Shown piece after piece: positions 46,960 through 58,144 of a stretch of 64,000 bases of DNA (within the stretch, counting starts at the first letter, position 1; every line of letters starts with the position of its first letter). The stretch is from the NCBI GenBank assembly GCA_930367215.1, contig OV884059.1, forward strand, positions 7,712,945 to 7,776,944. The letters run 5' to 3'. The position numbers and the translations under genes were made by a program. A model generated the notes under the pieces. It had not been told where the DNA came from. It saw nothing but the letters and a program-made list of their open reading frames with translations, and searched no databases. Origin of the DNA: Pollenia angustigena (lineage: Eukaryota > Arthropoda > Insecta > Diptera > Polleniidae).

Positions 46960-48600
46960 TAAATATGCTTCAAACGTATTTGTATTCTTGTTTAAGCCTT
47001 GAAATTCACAACCCTTTTCTTAAATTTCAAACAAAAAAGTCCCAATATTTTTCAGCAGCATTTTTATTTAGAATTTTATTACATTCGTTTTCGTTTCATT
47101 TTTAATTACTAAAACTAAAATATCTATTAATCCCCTTAAGAGTTGCTTAAGCACGCAAATATTTTTCCAAAAATATGCTAAACTTTTTTTCATAATAAAA
47201 TCTTTATTCCCCTAAAAAAATTCTCTGTTTAATTTGCGTATAATTAGTGTTGAAAGCATTTCATTGCATACTGTTTAGGCTTAAGAATATTTTCATGTAA
47301 ATTTTATTTTTTCTTTTCTTTTTGAAAAATGCCATGTTGATAAACTCCATATAAAGATTAACAAGTTATAAAACCGTTGTGAACATTGGCAACAAATGGA
47401 ATATGGTAAGACATTCCTTCGGTAAAGCTACTGAGCTATTTACGTACCTGTATCTGCGAGTTATTCAGTGTGACTTTGTAATATGTGTACCGTATATTAA
47501 GTAATTAATGGCCATCACAAGCATAATAAATGAACCTGAATGATGAAAAAAAGCAGAAATTTTATGTAAGACTGAAAGGATATGTTGGTTATCTGAGGCT
47601 CTTAAAATGTTTGAAAATATAAAGTATACTTTTGGGCGGTAACCCCTTAAAAAACTACAGCATACATTTGTGGCTTGATGTGAATATTTTTTTTGCTTTT
47701 TTTTGTATTTTAATGTAAATATTGGTAGTAGAGTGAAAAATCTGTAGCTGTTTGTTGTAAATAAACCCATATATGAGTGTTTATAGGGAAAAATATTTTT
47801 CCTGGTTTCTGTTCCTATAAATATGCTTTTCATAATGACACATGTTCGTTCCTTTCTTAGTCTTGTTCTGGTGTGACAGTGTTCTCTCTTTCTGTTTTTT
47901 TTTTTTTTCTTTTTAATGCTGTTGTAATTCATTTGTTTCATTCCCTGTAGCGCATTTAATTTTAATTATGCGTGACAACATACTCATCTTTTCTTTTTCT
48001 TTACTTTCCCCTTTTATTGCCATAAGTTCATAATTTTTTTCTTTAAAGGTTTTGTTGCCTGCCTTTGTGGAAGGCGTTGGCGGTTTACTTGGCTTTTAAA
48101 ACTTTTTTTTTTGGCATAAAAATTTTTTTTGCCATATATTGCAATATAAGTTCGTTTAAAGTTCTTGCCGTGCATTTTAATTACTATTAACATGGTCTCT
48201 GTATGACAGGGATCAATGTTGACAGGCAGAGGTTATTGCTGAAAAAAAATAAAATAATTGAATGAGCACTCCAAATAATGGGGAAACTTTTATAACTTTT
48301 TAAAATACACGAAAAAAATTAAGCTTACTTTAAGGCACATAAACAAAATAGATTTCAAAGATTAATTTAAGATTTATTAAAATGGAAGGACTAAAGAAAG
48401 AGCTTAAATTATAAAAATCTGTGCTTAACAGTTAAAAAATAAATAATAAACCTGTTAAATCTCTTAACAAAAAACAAAACAAATATTAAAGTATACTTTT
48501 GGGATACGTTTTTACTTTTATAAGAAAATTTATATTAAATTTAATATGGGTTTTCTATAAACTTTTAAATAAAAATCTTTAGCTTTTTATTAGGAAATCT
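46960..48600. other. Motif-free AT-rich stretch, no gene recognised
   Basis: A 158-codon minus-strand frame at 47465-47941 is present, but it begins with a Lys/Arg run encoded by poly(T) and shows no domain or splice context, so I do not accept it as a gene. AAAGTATACTTTTGGG-like motifs appear near 47622 and 48489. Confidence 0.45.
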
Positions 48601-50159
48601 TAACGTGTTTCAAAAGTCAATTTATGGCCTGCCAGAGATTCTTAATTAATTATTTATTAAATACAAAAACTTGTTAGCTTCTCATATCCATATAACAAAA
48701 TAAAAAAAACTTAAGAAGTTTTCAAACATAAATTTATGGCCCGCCTGAAATATTTGATCATTCAAGCAGTGGGGATTTTTTCCATTTAATTTTTATATAA
48801 CAAAGCTTGTATCTTAAAGTTTTGTTAACAATTTAAAATTTTTTCGAAAACTATATCATGGCCCCCCTGAAATTTTTTGATGACAAAGGCTATAAAGACT
48901 TTAAATAATATTTTAAAAGGAAAAAAGTCTTTACCTCCTGAAAAATACCGAAATATTTTTATTTTCACAAAGGTCTGACTCAAAATTTAGTTGGTTCTAG
49001 GATTTTGAAATTCAGTTTTCCATTTTCATAGAAATTTTTTTCTAATCTTAATTTATGGCCCTCCTAAAATATTTTATGATTTAAGCTTCTGCACAGTTTT
49101 GTTTTTAATTTTAAGTAAATGAAGTCAGTAGCTTTAAAATTTTATTCACAAATTAATCTAAATTATGGCCCGCCTGAGATATTTACTGACATAAGCTATA
49201 TTTACGTTTTAAATGGCATTTTAAATTGAAAAAGTTTTTAGCTTCTTTATTGGAGACAACATATTTAAATTTGATTGAGGCCTTAAGACCTTAAAATTTT
49301 GTTATTATTAGATTTTTCACTTAAGCCTTTAATATTTTTAACCTGACTTGATTTTACCAAAAAAAAAAAAAACAGAAATTGTTATTATTGCCCGCCTTAA
49401 AATTTTATTAGCTTTTATATTTTGCTAAATATTTTTAATTGTATTTTATCAAGCTTAAAACCTTTTTAATTGGGGAAAAATATTCAGATGTGATTAAGGC
49501 CCGCCTTAAAATTTTGTTAGTTTTAGATTTTTCGCTTAAGTCTTTAATATTTTTAACTTAACTTGATTAAAAAAAAAAAAACAACAGAAATTGTTATTAT
49601 GGCCCGCCTTAGATTTTTATAAGTTTTGATATTTTGCCAAATATTTTTAATTTTTGTCAACTTTATAGTTCTAATTAACTACTATTGAAAGCCCGGCTTA
49701 ATATTTGGTTAGTTTTAAGATACATCAATTAAGGATAAGACTTCCTTAAATTTAAAGACTTAATGTTCTTTAAATGTTTTTTTTTTGTAAAAAAATTCAA
49801 GTTTGTTGTCCTTAAAATTAAGTAAAGTCTTATTATTTGCAAACATTTATTTTATTTTTCTAGGGTACTGTTTTGTTTTACAGCAGTTTTCAAACAAATA
49901 TTGCAAAATATTTATATTTAGATTTTGGCCCGCCTCAAAATTTTGTAAATTATTAGGTTTTGCAATATTTTTTTAAATTATCCAACAAAATGTTTTTTTT
50001 TACAATTTACTAGCAGACCTGGACATATTTGTTAAACGATTAAACATTTTTCGAGTTTACTGACTTCAAAGAATGCTTTGATTAAGGTGAAATAATTTTA
50101 ATTTAATAAAATTAATAATGAGTATTGTGGTTATTTTTGTCGAAATATTAATGGTTTTT

Positions 50160-50633
50160 TAATCCAAATCCACCTTAAAGTATACCGATCTACTTAGAAT
50201 CACTTTCTGAGTCGAACTAACGATGTCCGTTCGGCTGGCCATGTAACCTTGTGCGCAAAGTACAGGTCGCAGTTTTGGAGATAATTTGATAAAATTTGGG
50301 TCATAGGTTCTTATTGGAAATGGGCCGAATCGTAGGACCACGAGGGAAGATAGGGGGAAATTTCTTCCTCTCAGAAACTATCAAACCGATTTTAATAAAA
50401 TTTAAAACATAAATAGAACCATATCTATTTGGACACAAAATTTATAAATTTTTTAAAAAAATCGGACCACGAGGAGAGATTGGGGCAATTTCTGCCTCTC
50501 AAACCGATTTTAATGAAATTTATAAACATAAATCCATATTTACATGGACTCATAAGCATGATGTGTTTCTAAATACTGTGGTGTAGGGTATCATATGGCC
50601 GGGCTTAACCGACTACACTTTCTTACTTGTTTT
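50160..50633 (+). repeat. Dispersed repeat A, copy 5 (5' truncated)
   Basis: It starts within the CCACCTTAAAGTATACCGAT section, lacks the TATACCCACACCAC end, has fewer subrepeats, and retains the 3' end GTGGTGTAGGGTATC and ACTTTCTTACTTGTT. Confidence 0.85.
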
Positions 50634-50744
50634 AATCAGGCTTAAGTTCATCAAATTTAATTTTTCATTAAATTATTTTTATGAAGAAAGGAATTTTACC
50701 TCATGAAAATTAATTAAAATTGTTATTGATAATTTCTTATTCTT

Positions 50745-50890
50745 GACTGACCTGAGATTCGAACACAAGCGGCTGGCCTGAGATTCGAACCCAGGCGGCT
50801 GGTTACACCGACATGTTTCGATCATAACCACTTGATCTCTTCAGAGGGATTTGCCGTCTTACACTCGCAGCCATCGATGCGTGCTGACGT
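50745..50890 (-). mobile_element. tRNA-derived SINE-like element
   Basis: On the minus strand GGTTCGAATCT (50791-50781) is a near-perfect RNA polymerase III B box. About 50 nt upstream GATCAAGTGGTTATG resembles an A box. A 30-bp section carrying the B box is tandemly duplicated (second copy 50765-50755, GTTCGAATCT). The sequence lacks a convincing full tRNA cloverleaf, and a related degenerate copy exists at 32507-33835, so a SINE is favoured over a tRNA gene. Confidence 0.6.
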
Positions 50891-51739
50891 CAATAGTCAA
50901 ATATCAATCCTTAAACCAAATTGTATTTTAACCTTTGGTAGATCGAAATTTGCTTTTTTGAAAGATTATCCATTATAATTGATTTTACATGTTCTTCCTT
51001 ACTTCTGTTTTTTCGTACTTTTTGTCAAGAATTTTTCTTGAAGTCCAAAGTACATTTTTGTTTTTTCCATTTTGTCTTTCCTTTTCTTGTTGACCTTTTT
51101 CAGCACAACTTGAAGGACAAATGTACACATAAAATTAATATAAACAAAATTAAATTGAAAAAAAAATCTGTAATTGTGATTATGGCCCGCCTTACAATTT
51201 TGTGAATTCTTATAATTTGCAAAAGTTTTTTAATTTTTCTAAGAAGTTGTTATATCTGGCATTCATTTTAAATCTAATACATATTGCAAAATATTTTTAA
51301 TAAGATTTTGGCCCGCCTTAAAACTTTGTAAATTATTATGTTTTGCTATATTTTTGTAAGTTTTCTAACTAATTGTTATGTTTTTTATAATATGCTAACA
51401 GGCATGGACAAAATTTGTAAGGCAAAATGTTAAAATTTTTAGTCAACTAACTTGAAAAAAATTTTTTGATTAGGGTTTAATAATTTTAATTTTACTATGT
51501 ATGTATTTTGTCTAAAAATTTTATTTAAATTGAAATTAAATTCATAAAAAAAAACTTTAAATTTATTTTTTGTAACACACCCTTAAATGTGATAATAAAC
51601 CGCTTTAGAATTTTGTGAATTCATAGAATATTAAAACTTTTCTTAGTTTTTCTAAGAAACTTTTATATTTGGCATACATTTTTAATCAATATTGCAAAAT
51701 TTTTTAAATTATATTTTGGCACGCCTCAAACTTTAGTAA

Positions 51740-53290
51740 ATTTGTGTATTTTATCAATTTTTTTTTTGTATTTTTCAAACAAATTGTTATGTTCTCAACA
51801 TTTTATTAACAAGCAAATTTTACAGGACAGCCATTTTTCTACTCTCTCTGCTTTCGCTTGCAATATCAAAATGCAAATATACATTAAATTTTTGGAACGA
51901 ACGGAATGGAACGAAGTGGAATTCGCCTACAATATTGTGTCAGGTGACTTCTCTTTGAATGTAGAACAAGATTGCATCAAAAACTCAATTTCAAAGAAAT
52001 TGGCATATGTACGATAATTTCGCGCAAAGGGGTCGATATGAATAATTCTAGTGTATTCAATTTTAAAAATGCTTTGGTGAAGGTTAAATTAAATTAAATT
52101 TTATTACTTCTTTAAAAATTCCATTAAAAAAGAAATAACATTTAAAAACAAAACTTTAAATTTATTTTTTATAACGCCCCCTAAAGTATGTCTCATTTTA
52201 ATTCAAACTGTATCAAAAATATGTTGGCTCTTAAACCTCATAACAATTTAACCAAAAGAACTAAATTAAAAAAACAAACAAATATTTCAAATATTTTAAA
52301 ATTTTCACAAAACTATTTTGACATTATGACAAAAATAAAAAAGGAAAACATTACAAAAGTATGCTCCACATGTTTTTATTATTTAGAATAATGTAATTCC
52401 TTAAATAATGCTACAAACATTAAAACTGTTTTAAAGCTCCCTAAAAGTATACTTTAATGTACGGGTTAAAGTCAATTAGTTTAGTTTGTTCCCGTCATAT
52501 GCTACAGCTATTAACAAGTGAAGAGAATTAAAATGAAAAAGTAGAGTCCTTTCTATGTGAGGAAACCCAAATTGAAATCTTTATCACAAAAAGGAAATGT
52601 TGTATAAAGTGTGGCTGTCATTAAGCCAACATGTATGCTCTACTTCTGTTTATAACAATGCATATTTTAAAATATATATTTTCTTTCCTTTTGTGTGTAA
52701 CAACATGTGGGTTTTAACACACAACAATATTGAGTTTTTTTTTTTTTGGTTTGGCAAATGTCAAAAAATATAAGCAGCAACAAGAATTTAATGTTACAAA
52801 ATGGTTACATGGATGAATGGCAAGAATAAAGGAGTCGATGTCTAGAAAATAAGGAAACATGTAATGAAAAGGTTTGCTATAACACTTGATGGGTTTAATG
52901 GCACAGAGAAATTAATTTTTATTAAAACGAAACTACATTAGTAAAGAAAATATGTTAAAACGGCAGCCGAGATCTTTTTAATAAAGAATGTTTTATTTAA
53001 AATAGCCTAAAAGTAGGCAATATAAATGAACAGTAATTTTATTTAACCCCAACTTCAATTAACAAATATTTTAAAGCAAAAAATTTTCTATTTCTACAAA
53101 TTTTATTAAAGCAATCTTTTTTAAAATCACCTTAGAATATTGTAAAACATATCGAGAGTATAATAATAAGTAATTGTCCTTCAATACATTTGATTTTTAA
53201 AACTAAAAAAAGGAAGTTATTTTTAAGCCTTAAAGTAGGCAACCATATTTATTATTTTTTCTCTAATAGGCAAAATTAAGTAAATTTTTG
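51740..53290. other. AT-rich spacer, no gene recognised
   Basis: Short frames at 51742-52017 and 52188-52391 lack any domain. CCTAAAAGTATAC/GGC motifs occur at about 52185, 52440, 52987 and 53229, at the start of the CCTAAAARTATGCT domain. Confidence 0.4.
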
Positions 53291-55225
53291 GCATGAGGTC
53301 AAAGGTTAAAACTTGAAATGTTGCAAAATTTCAAGAAAATATATTTTGGGCTGCTTTGGATAAAATTTTGAATTTCTAATTTCAATTATAGCGAATTTTA
53401 GCAAAATTAAACAAGTTTTTGTAATAAGGTCAAAGGTCGAATTTGTAAAAGTTGTAATTCAGTTTGATTTAGCTTTAATTTGACAGATAAATATATATAT
53501 GGAATAAGGTTAAATTTAAAGTCTGTTTTTGTAAAAGTTATAAGATAATCTTGCATTTTGGACAGTTTCGGTTAAATTTTAGTTGAATTTTGACTTTATT
53601 GGATGCATTGATTTCAATTTTAAACTGTTTTGATAAAAACATAAACTTTTTTATTTAAATAAAACTACTACTGTGAGTCAAAATACATACATTTTCAAAA
53701 TGAGGTCAAAGGTCAAAATTTTAAAAGCTGTAAAATGGGTTAAAGTTTAAGTTTTCTTTTAATTTTATACGGGTTTGGTAAAAACTTGAAATTTAAATTT
53801 TAAATAAAATGATTTTTCTCAAAATTAATCAAATTTTTTAAAAGAGGTCAAAGGTCAAAATTTTAAAAAAGTGGGAAAATTGGCAAAATTTTGGGTTCTT
53901 GTTAAAATTGTTTACCGCTTTGTTCAAAACTTTGATTTTTTTAAATAAAATGATTTTTGGCCAAATTAAGCAAATTTCTTAAAAAAGTTTCTTAAATTTC
54001 TTAAAAAAGTTCAAAGGTCAAAGTTGCAAAAACTGTAATTGCTTAGAAAAACTTGTAGTTTAGGCTACTTCGGCTTAAAAATTAAATGTTTGTTTTTGCT
54101 TATGGTGAATTAAGGCAAAACTAAGCAACTTTTTAGAATAAGGTCAAAGGTCAGAGTCGTAAGAGCTTTAAAAATGGTTAAGTTTTGGGGTGTGGTTAAA
54201 TTTTTTTTTTTACCTTTTTGGTAAAAACTTTAGAAATTTTTTTTAGTAAAATGATTTTTATCAAAATTAAGCAAATTTTTTAAATGAGGTCAAAGGTCAA
54301 AATTTTAAAAGCGGTAAAATTGGCAAATTTTAGGTTCTTGTTAAAATTTTTGTACCGCTTTGTTTAAAACTTAAATTTTTTTATTTACATAAAATGATGT
54401 TTACCAAATTAAGCAAATTTTTTAAAAGAGGTCAAAGGTCAAACTTTTAAAAACTGTAAAAATTTTGGATAAATCCCTATTTTTTTTTTTTTTTTATTAA
54501 AATAAACGATTTTAATCCAAATTAATCAATCTAGGATCGCCCGGTGGCCGAAATTCGACCAACGGGTACGTTATACAACAAAAACGTACACATTTTAAGA
54601 GAACGGAAAAAAATGCACTATTCACCCAACTTTGTACGTATGTCTGTAAGATAAATTAAAACGCTTTTCAAACACTTTAATTAAAAAAATTTAGAAAAAA
54701 AAATATATTGTGCATATCTACACACAAATTCCTTTAAAACGATATATGTTTCATGAAAATCTGTTAATGACAAGATACTTAAAAATCAACCACAGTAAAA
54801 TTGTTCCCGTATTTATATATGGATAAGATTTTTCAAAAAGGTTAAAGGGAAAAGTGTAAAAGCGTTAAAATTGGCTAAATTTTTGGTTCTGGCTAAAATT
54901 TAGGACTTTTTTGGATAAATTTTAATTTTTTTATTAAAATAAACCGATTTTAAGCCAAATTAAGCAAATCTCTCAAATAAGGTCAAAATAGTACAAGCTA
55001 AAAAATAGGTTACTTTTTGGGTTCTGGTTAAAATTTTGGACTTTTTTGGATTACATTTTAATTTTTTTATTTAAATAAACCGATTTTAAGCCAAATTAAG
55101 CAAATCTCTCAAACAAGGTCAAAAATTTAATAGCTGTTTAGGCTTTTACGGCTTAAAATTAAAAGTTTTCTTATTGATTATCGTGAATTAAGCAATTTTT
55201 TAAAACGAGGTCAAAGGTCAAATTT
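53290..55225 (+). promoter_or_regulatory. Array of AGGTCAAAGGTCA (DR1 nuclear-receptor-type) sites
   Basis: Six perfect AGGTCAAAGGTCA sites: 53703-53715, 53845-53857, 54141-54153, 54287-54299, 54429-54441 and 55208-55220. Near-perfect ones are at 53296 (AGGTTA half), 53427 (last base G) and 54008 (AGTTCA half), with decayed or half sites at 54839, 54980 and 55116. All lie on the plus strand in a degenerate tandem unit of about 133-163 bp that also has TTAAGCAAATTTTTT and TAAAATGATTTTTA. DR1 is the binding consensus of HNF4, RXR/USP and COUP-TF/Seven-up-type receptors. Binding here is inference. Confidence 0.75.
54533..54800. repeat. Unique-looking insertion within the DR1 array
   Basis: A GC-richer piece, TCGCCCGGTGGCCGAAATTC then GACCAACGGGTACGTTATAC, and about 230 bp of following sequence interrupt the repeat period. 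It lacks AGGTCA and looks like an inserted fragment of another repeat. No borders were identified. Confidence 0.4.
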
Positions 55226-56596
55226 TTAAAAATTTTGAAAAACTTCACATATTTGAATAATTTGTATACAATTTGAAAAGTTACTATGAAAACACACTAT
55301 ATTTTAATGGTTTTATAAATAATTTAAGTTCATGACCTTCAAAATATCTATTTTAATTAACTATGACTTTAATTTCCTCCTTAATATTTCTGTATTCTAT
55401 TTGATTTTGCAACAATTTATAACATATATTTTTTTTTTGGATTTTATTTGGTTCTTGCAGTTTATTTTTCTTCCTCAAAAACCTCCCACAAACGTCAACA
55501 TTTCGATAAAGTTTTTCCCTGTAGCAGGTATTAGGAATAAAAAAGGAAGGTTGGAATTATTATGCATATGACAGTTAACATACATATAACAAAAATGAAA
55601 ATAATATATACATACATATATTTTAAGGTCAAAATCCTTACCAGTTTTTATAGGTTTTATGTGTTTTTTTGCTCGTTTTCAAAAGAAATGAATTACAAAT
55701 ACATGAATTCAAACACATATGTGTAGCAAATATATGTACATATATCTACACGAGTGTATGAGTATGTATCGGTTTTAAAGCCTGCAGACAATTTTGCACA
55801 CTTTTGCTGTCGTTGTTGCCTGTTTCTGGCTCTAATATCAAGCGACAGTTGCACGTCAGTTTGTTTTGGGTAAAAAAAAAAAAAAAAAAACACAAAAATT
55901 CTATCAAAACCAAAACAAAAATCGATATTCAACACACAAAATGTGTGTACGTCTCTGTAAATGGGTTGAGTAGCGCAAATCAGCAAGTAATAAATTTTTG
56001 TTTGTATGTATGTCGTTTATAATTCTATTTTTTTTTTTATTCTTTTTTCCGGGGAACAACTAAAAATCTATAACGAGATTTCAAATTTAATTGAAAAAAG
56101 AGGAAGAGCAAGAATTGAATGCATGAAATTTATTAAAGATAAAGTTTAAGGGAATTTCTTTATACTTTGGAAAGGAGTTACACATACTTGCAAAAAAAAA
56201 TATATTAACATAAATATTTTTAGAAATTTTTTACTTTTTTAATTTTATTTTACATGCCTAAATGTAGGCTTCATTTATTGTAAACCAATTTATTGAAAAA
56301 GTTGAGATTTTAAGCTTCAGTTAAGTTTAAAGCCTAATTATGATCGGTGTTACGTCTTTATATAGTATAACTTTCATTAATTGGCCTTTATCCAATCGTA
56401 GGTTTGTTTACATTCAAAGTTTTTCATCGCAGGTTTATAATTTATAAACGGAGATTAATGGGTCGATTACGAATGACGACTGTACATATGTTGAGTTGCC
56501 AGCAGCGAAATCGGGCAACACCGCTCATGTTAAATTATAAAATAAAAAAATAAAATAATTTACATATTTTAACATGAGTTGTGCAACTAATAAAGT
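55226..56596. other. AT-rich spacer, no gene recognised
   Basis: It contains a poly(A) tract at 55873-55890, ACATAT-rich microsatellite patches near 55600-55620, and frames encoded by simple sequence. No gene or element border is supported. Confidence 0.4.
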
Positions 56597-56865
56597 ATGA
56601 GAGATTTTGGTATACATGGGCATCTCACATATGAACACTTGGATATGAGAAAGCTTTCCGTAAGATAGGTGCTGCGTTTGTTCATATTTGACCACAATCG
56701 TGTGACAACTTCGCAGGAGTCTTTGGCGTTGTTCAAGCGCAATTTGGACGACTTTTTGCGCAGTTTCATTACCGCGGACAAAACGTGAAGTCACCACAAT
56801 ACACCAAAGGCCAAACAGCAGTCAAAACAGAGGGTTTATCGAAGTGAATCGGCGCCGAAGAACAA
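56597..56865 (+). pseudogene. Mariner transposase fragment
   Basis: One plus-strand frame reads HGHLTYEHLDMRKLSVR, stop, VLRLFIFDHNRVTTSQ, then LALFKRNLDDFLRSFITADK, T, stop, SHHNTPKAKQQSKQ and SESAPKN. This is the mariner block around the first catalytic aspartate (usually TxDETWIHHYTPE). The aspartate is kept, E of DET is K, and the tryptophan codon has become TGA. Two stops make it dead. The frame is cut by a MITE at 56869 just after SAPKN. The 90- and 64-codon minus-strand frames here are shadows. Confidence 0.85.
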
Positions 56866-56868
56866 TTA

Positions 56869-57172
56869 TAGCCATACCTTTACCAGAGCGAGAAGCTTTT
56901 ACGTTGATATGTCATACCTAAACAAGGGCATCAACGTTGTGTCACGAACAGTACTGTTAACTTTCTTGTTAATAAAAAAAAACTCAGAATAAAGCAATTT
57001 CAGATAAAACAGTCAGAGTGATCTAAAAATAGCTAAATTGCCATTATTTTTTAACAATCCCGACCAACTTCACTTTTTAACGCGCTGTCACAACGGATTT
57101 TCGATTTGCAAAGCATTGCCGCCGCGCTATTTCGGTATGCTACGATAGCGGGTGAAATCGTAGGCCAGGCTG
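56869..57172. mobile_element. 304-bp MITE, TTA-flanked, inside the mariner relic
   Basis: The ends TAGCCATACC and inverse CAGCCTGGCC are weakly similar. TTA flanks both sides (56866-56868 and 57173-57175). Its interior (GCTTTTACGTTGATATG, CATACCTAAACAAG, ATCAACGTTGTGTCACGAAC) matches the 29338-29667 element in inverse orientation, which supports family membership better than the ends do. Confidence 0.65.
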
Positions 57173-57460
57173 TTAATTTCTAGTTTCGACTTTGCATTTG
57201 TACTTTTTTACACAGACCATTTTTTGCTTTGATTGTTATCAATTCCAAACAGCTGTTTGCTTAATCGTGAATCTGTATAATGGATAGGTACTTACAAAAA
57301 GGTTAGTTGTCAAACGAACTGTCATGTTGAACTCACTTTTTCACATTTATGTCCAGTATATCCTGGCGAATCACCAAGACTATACTCACGCTTAAACAAC
57401 ACAAACAAATTACACAAAATTTGCTTTGAAAATCAATTATCGATTTGCGCGTATTTGAGA

Positions 57461-58144
57461 CGCAAAATTGGCTTCAGCTATGAGGCAAACTTTTGGCTTA
57501 ACGGGTTTGTTAATTAGCAAAATTACCGCGTGTGGAGTGAGACCAATCCACAACGGTCCCAACAGACTCCTTTAGTGCAAATTCACACGTTGCAAGTCTT
57601 ATTGATCAGCTTGCTACCTTATAGGCGAGAGAGAGTGAGAGAGAAATGTTTCTTTTCCTCTCGTCACTCTCGTTATAAAGTAGCAAGCTGATCAATAAGA
57701 CTTGCAACGTGTGAATTGGGACTTACATTCAAAATACGGAAATGTTTGGTGTGGTTTACACGCTGGTGGAATCATTGGAACTTATTTTTTTTTTTTAATT
57801 AAAGCGGAGCTCGCGTTAAGGTCAATGGAGATCGTTAACGCACCATGATCAATGATTTTTTGCTTAAAAATATGGATCCGCAACCATCGACTTATCAAAA
57901 CTTGGCAAAAAGTTAATTTTGAGAAATAGACCTGTCAATTAAATATCAATGTCGTGCGATTTGACATCTCTCAATTATTTTCTGTGGGGCCACATGAAGT
58001 CATTTGTTTAGGATGATAAACGAACATCAAGCACTAGATGTAAATATTGTTCGTGTTATTCGAGACATACGCCCAGCAATGCCAGAAAAAATGGCCAAAA
58101 ATTCGGCGTCAAGAAAGCCGCAGTGCCCTTATGCCCATTTTTAA
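57461..58144 (+). pseudogene. Second mariner/IS630-type transposase relic, interrupted
   Basis: The frame reads FSYEANFWLNGFVN, stop, QNYRVWSETNP, matching the family block FSDEAHFWLNGYVNKQNCRIW, with the catalytic D changed to Y. After an inserted MITE (57575-57722) it resumes as VWCGLHAGGIIGTYFF, then a patch near 57840-57900, then CDLTSLNYFLWGHMKSFV with stop and frameshift, and ends IRDIRPAMPEKMAKN. The order matches the family from first catalytic block to C terminus, with stops and frameshifts throughout. The minus-strand fragment at 12900-13062 is from a related element. Confidence 0.85.
57575..57722. mobile_element. 148-bp foldback MITE, TTA-flanked
   Basis: Nearly perfect long arms: the left arm contains AATTCACACGTTGCAAGTCT and TATTGATCAGCTTGCTAC, mirrored on the right, with a GAGAGA-rich centre. 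Outer bases are GTGCA and inverse GTCCC. TTA flanks both sides (57572-57574 and 57723-57725). It splits the transposase relic between PL and the VWCGL block. Confidence 0.9.

Larger units (their letters stand above)
38281..51730 (-). repeat. ATGGCCCGCCTGAAA motif field (minus-strand orientation)
   Basis: About 36 sites carry TGGCCCGCCT or one- to two-base variants, all in this orientation. Examples: 38281, 39644, 39914, 40049, 40192, 40335, 40622, 40734, 40872, 42656, 42726, 42906, 43724, 43858, 44023, 44836, 45312, 46712, 46757, 48738, 49165, 49498, 49600, 49925, 51184 and 51309. Variants include 39443, 42409, 45205, 48857 and 51715. Surrounding DNA is very AT-rich and mostly diverged, so the core is far more conserved than its context. 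Repeat A copies and a SINE interrupt the field. Confidence 0.85.

Noticed and set aside
47465..47941. 158-codon minus-strand frame
   Set aside because: It starts in a poly(T)-encoded lysine run, has no recognisable domain and no codon bias, and frames of this length are expected by chance in a window this size.
50745..50890. Functional tRNA gene on the minus strand
   Set aside because: The B box is good but I could not fold acceptor and anticodon arms, and a related degenerate copy exists.
24230..51730. CRISPR-like reading of the regularly spaced GGCGGGCC cores
   Set aside because: The core is only about 10-14 bp, spacing is irregular, spacers are low-complexity, no cas genes are present, and the DNA is eukaryotic.
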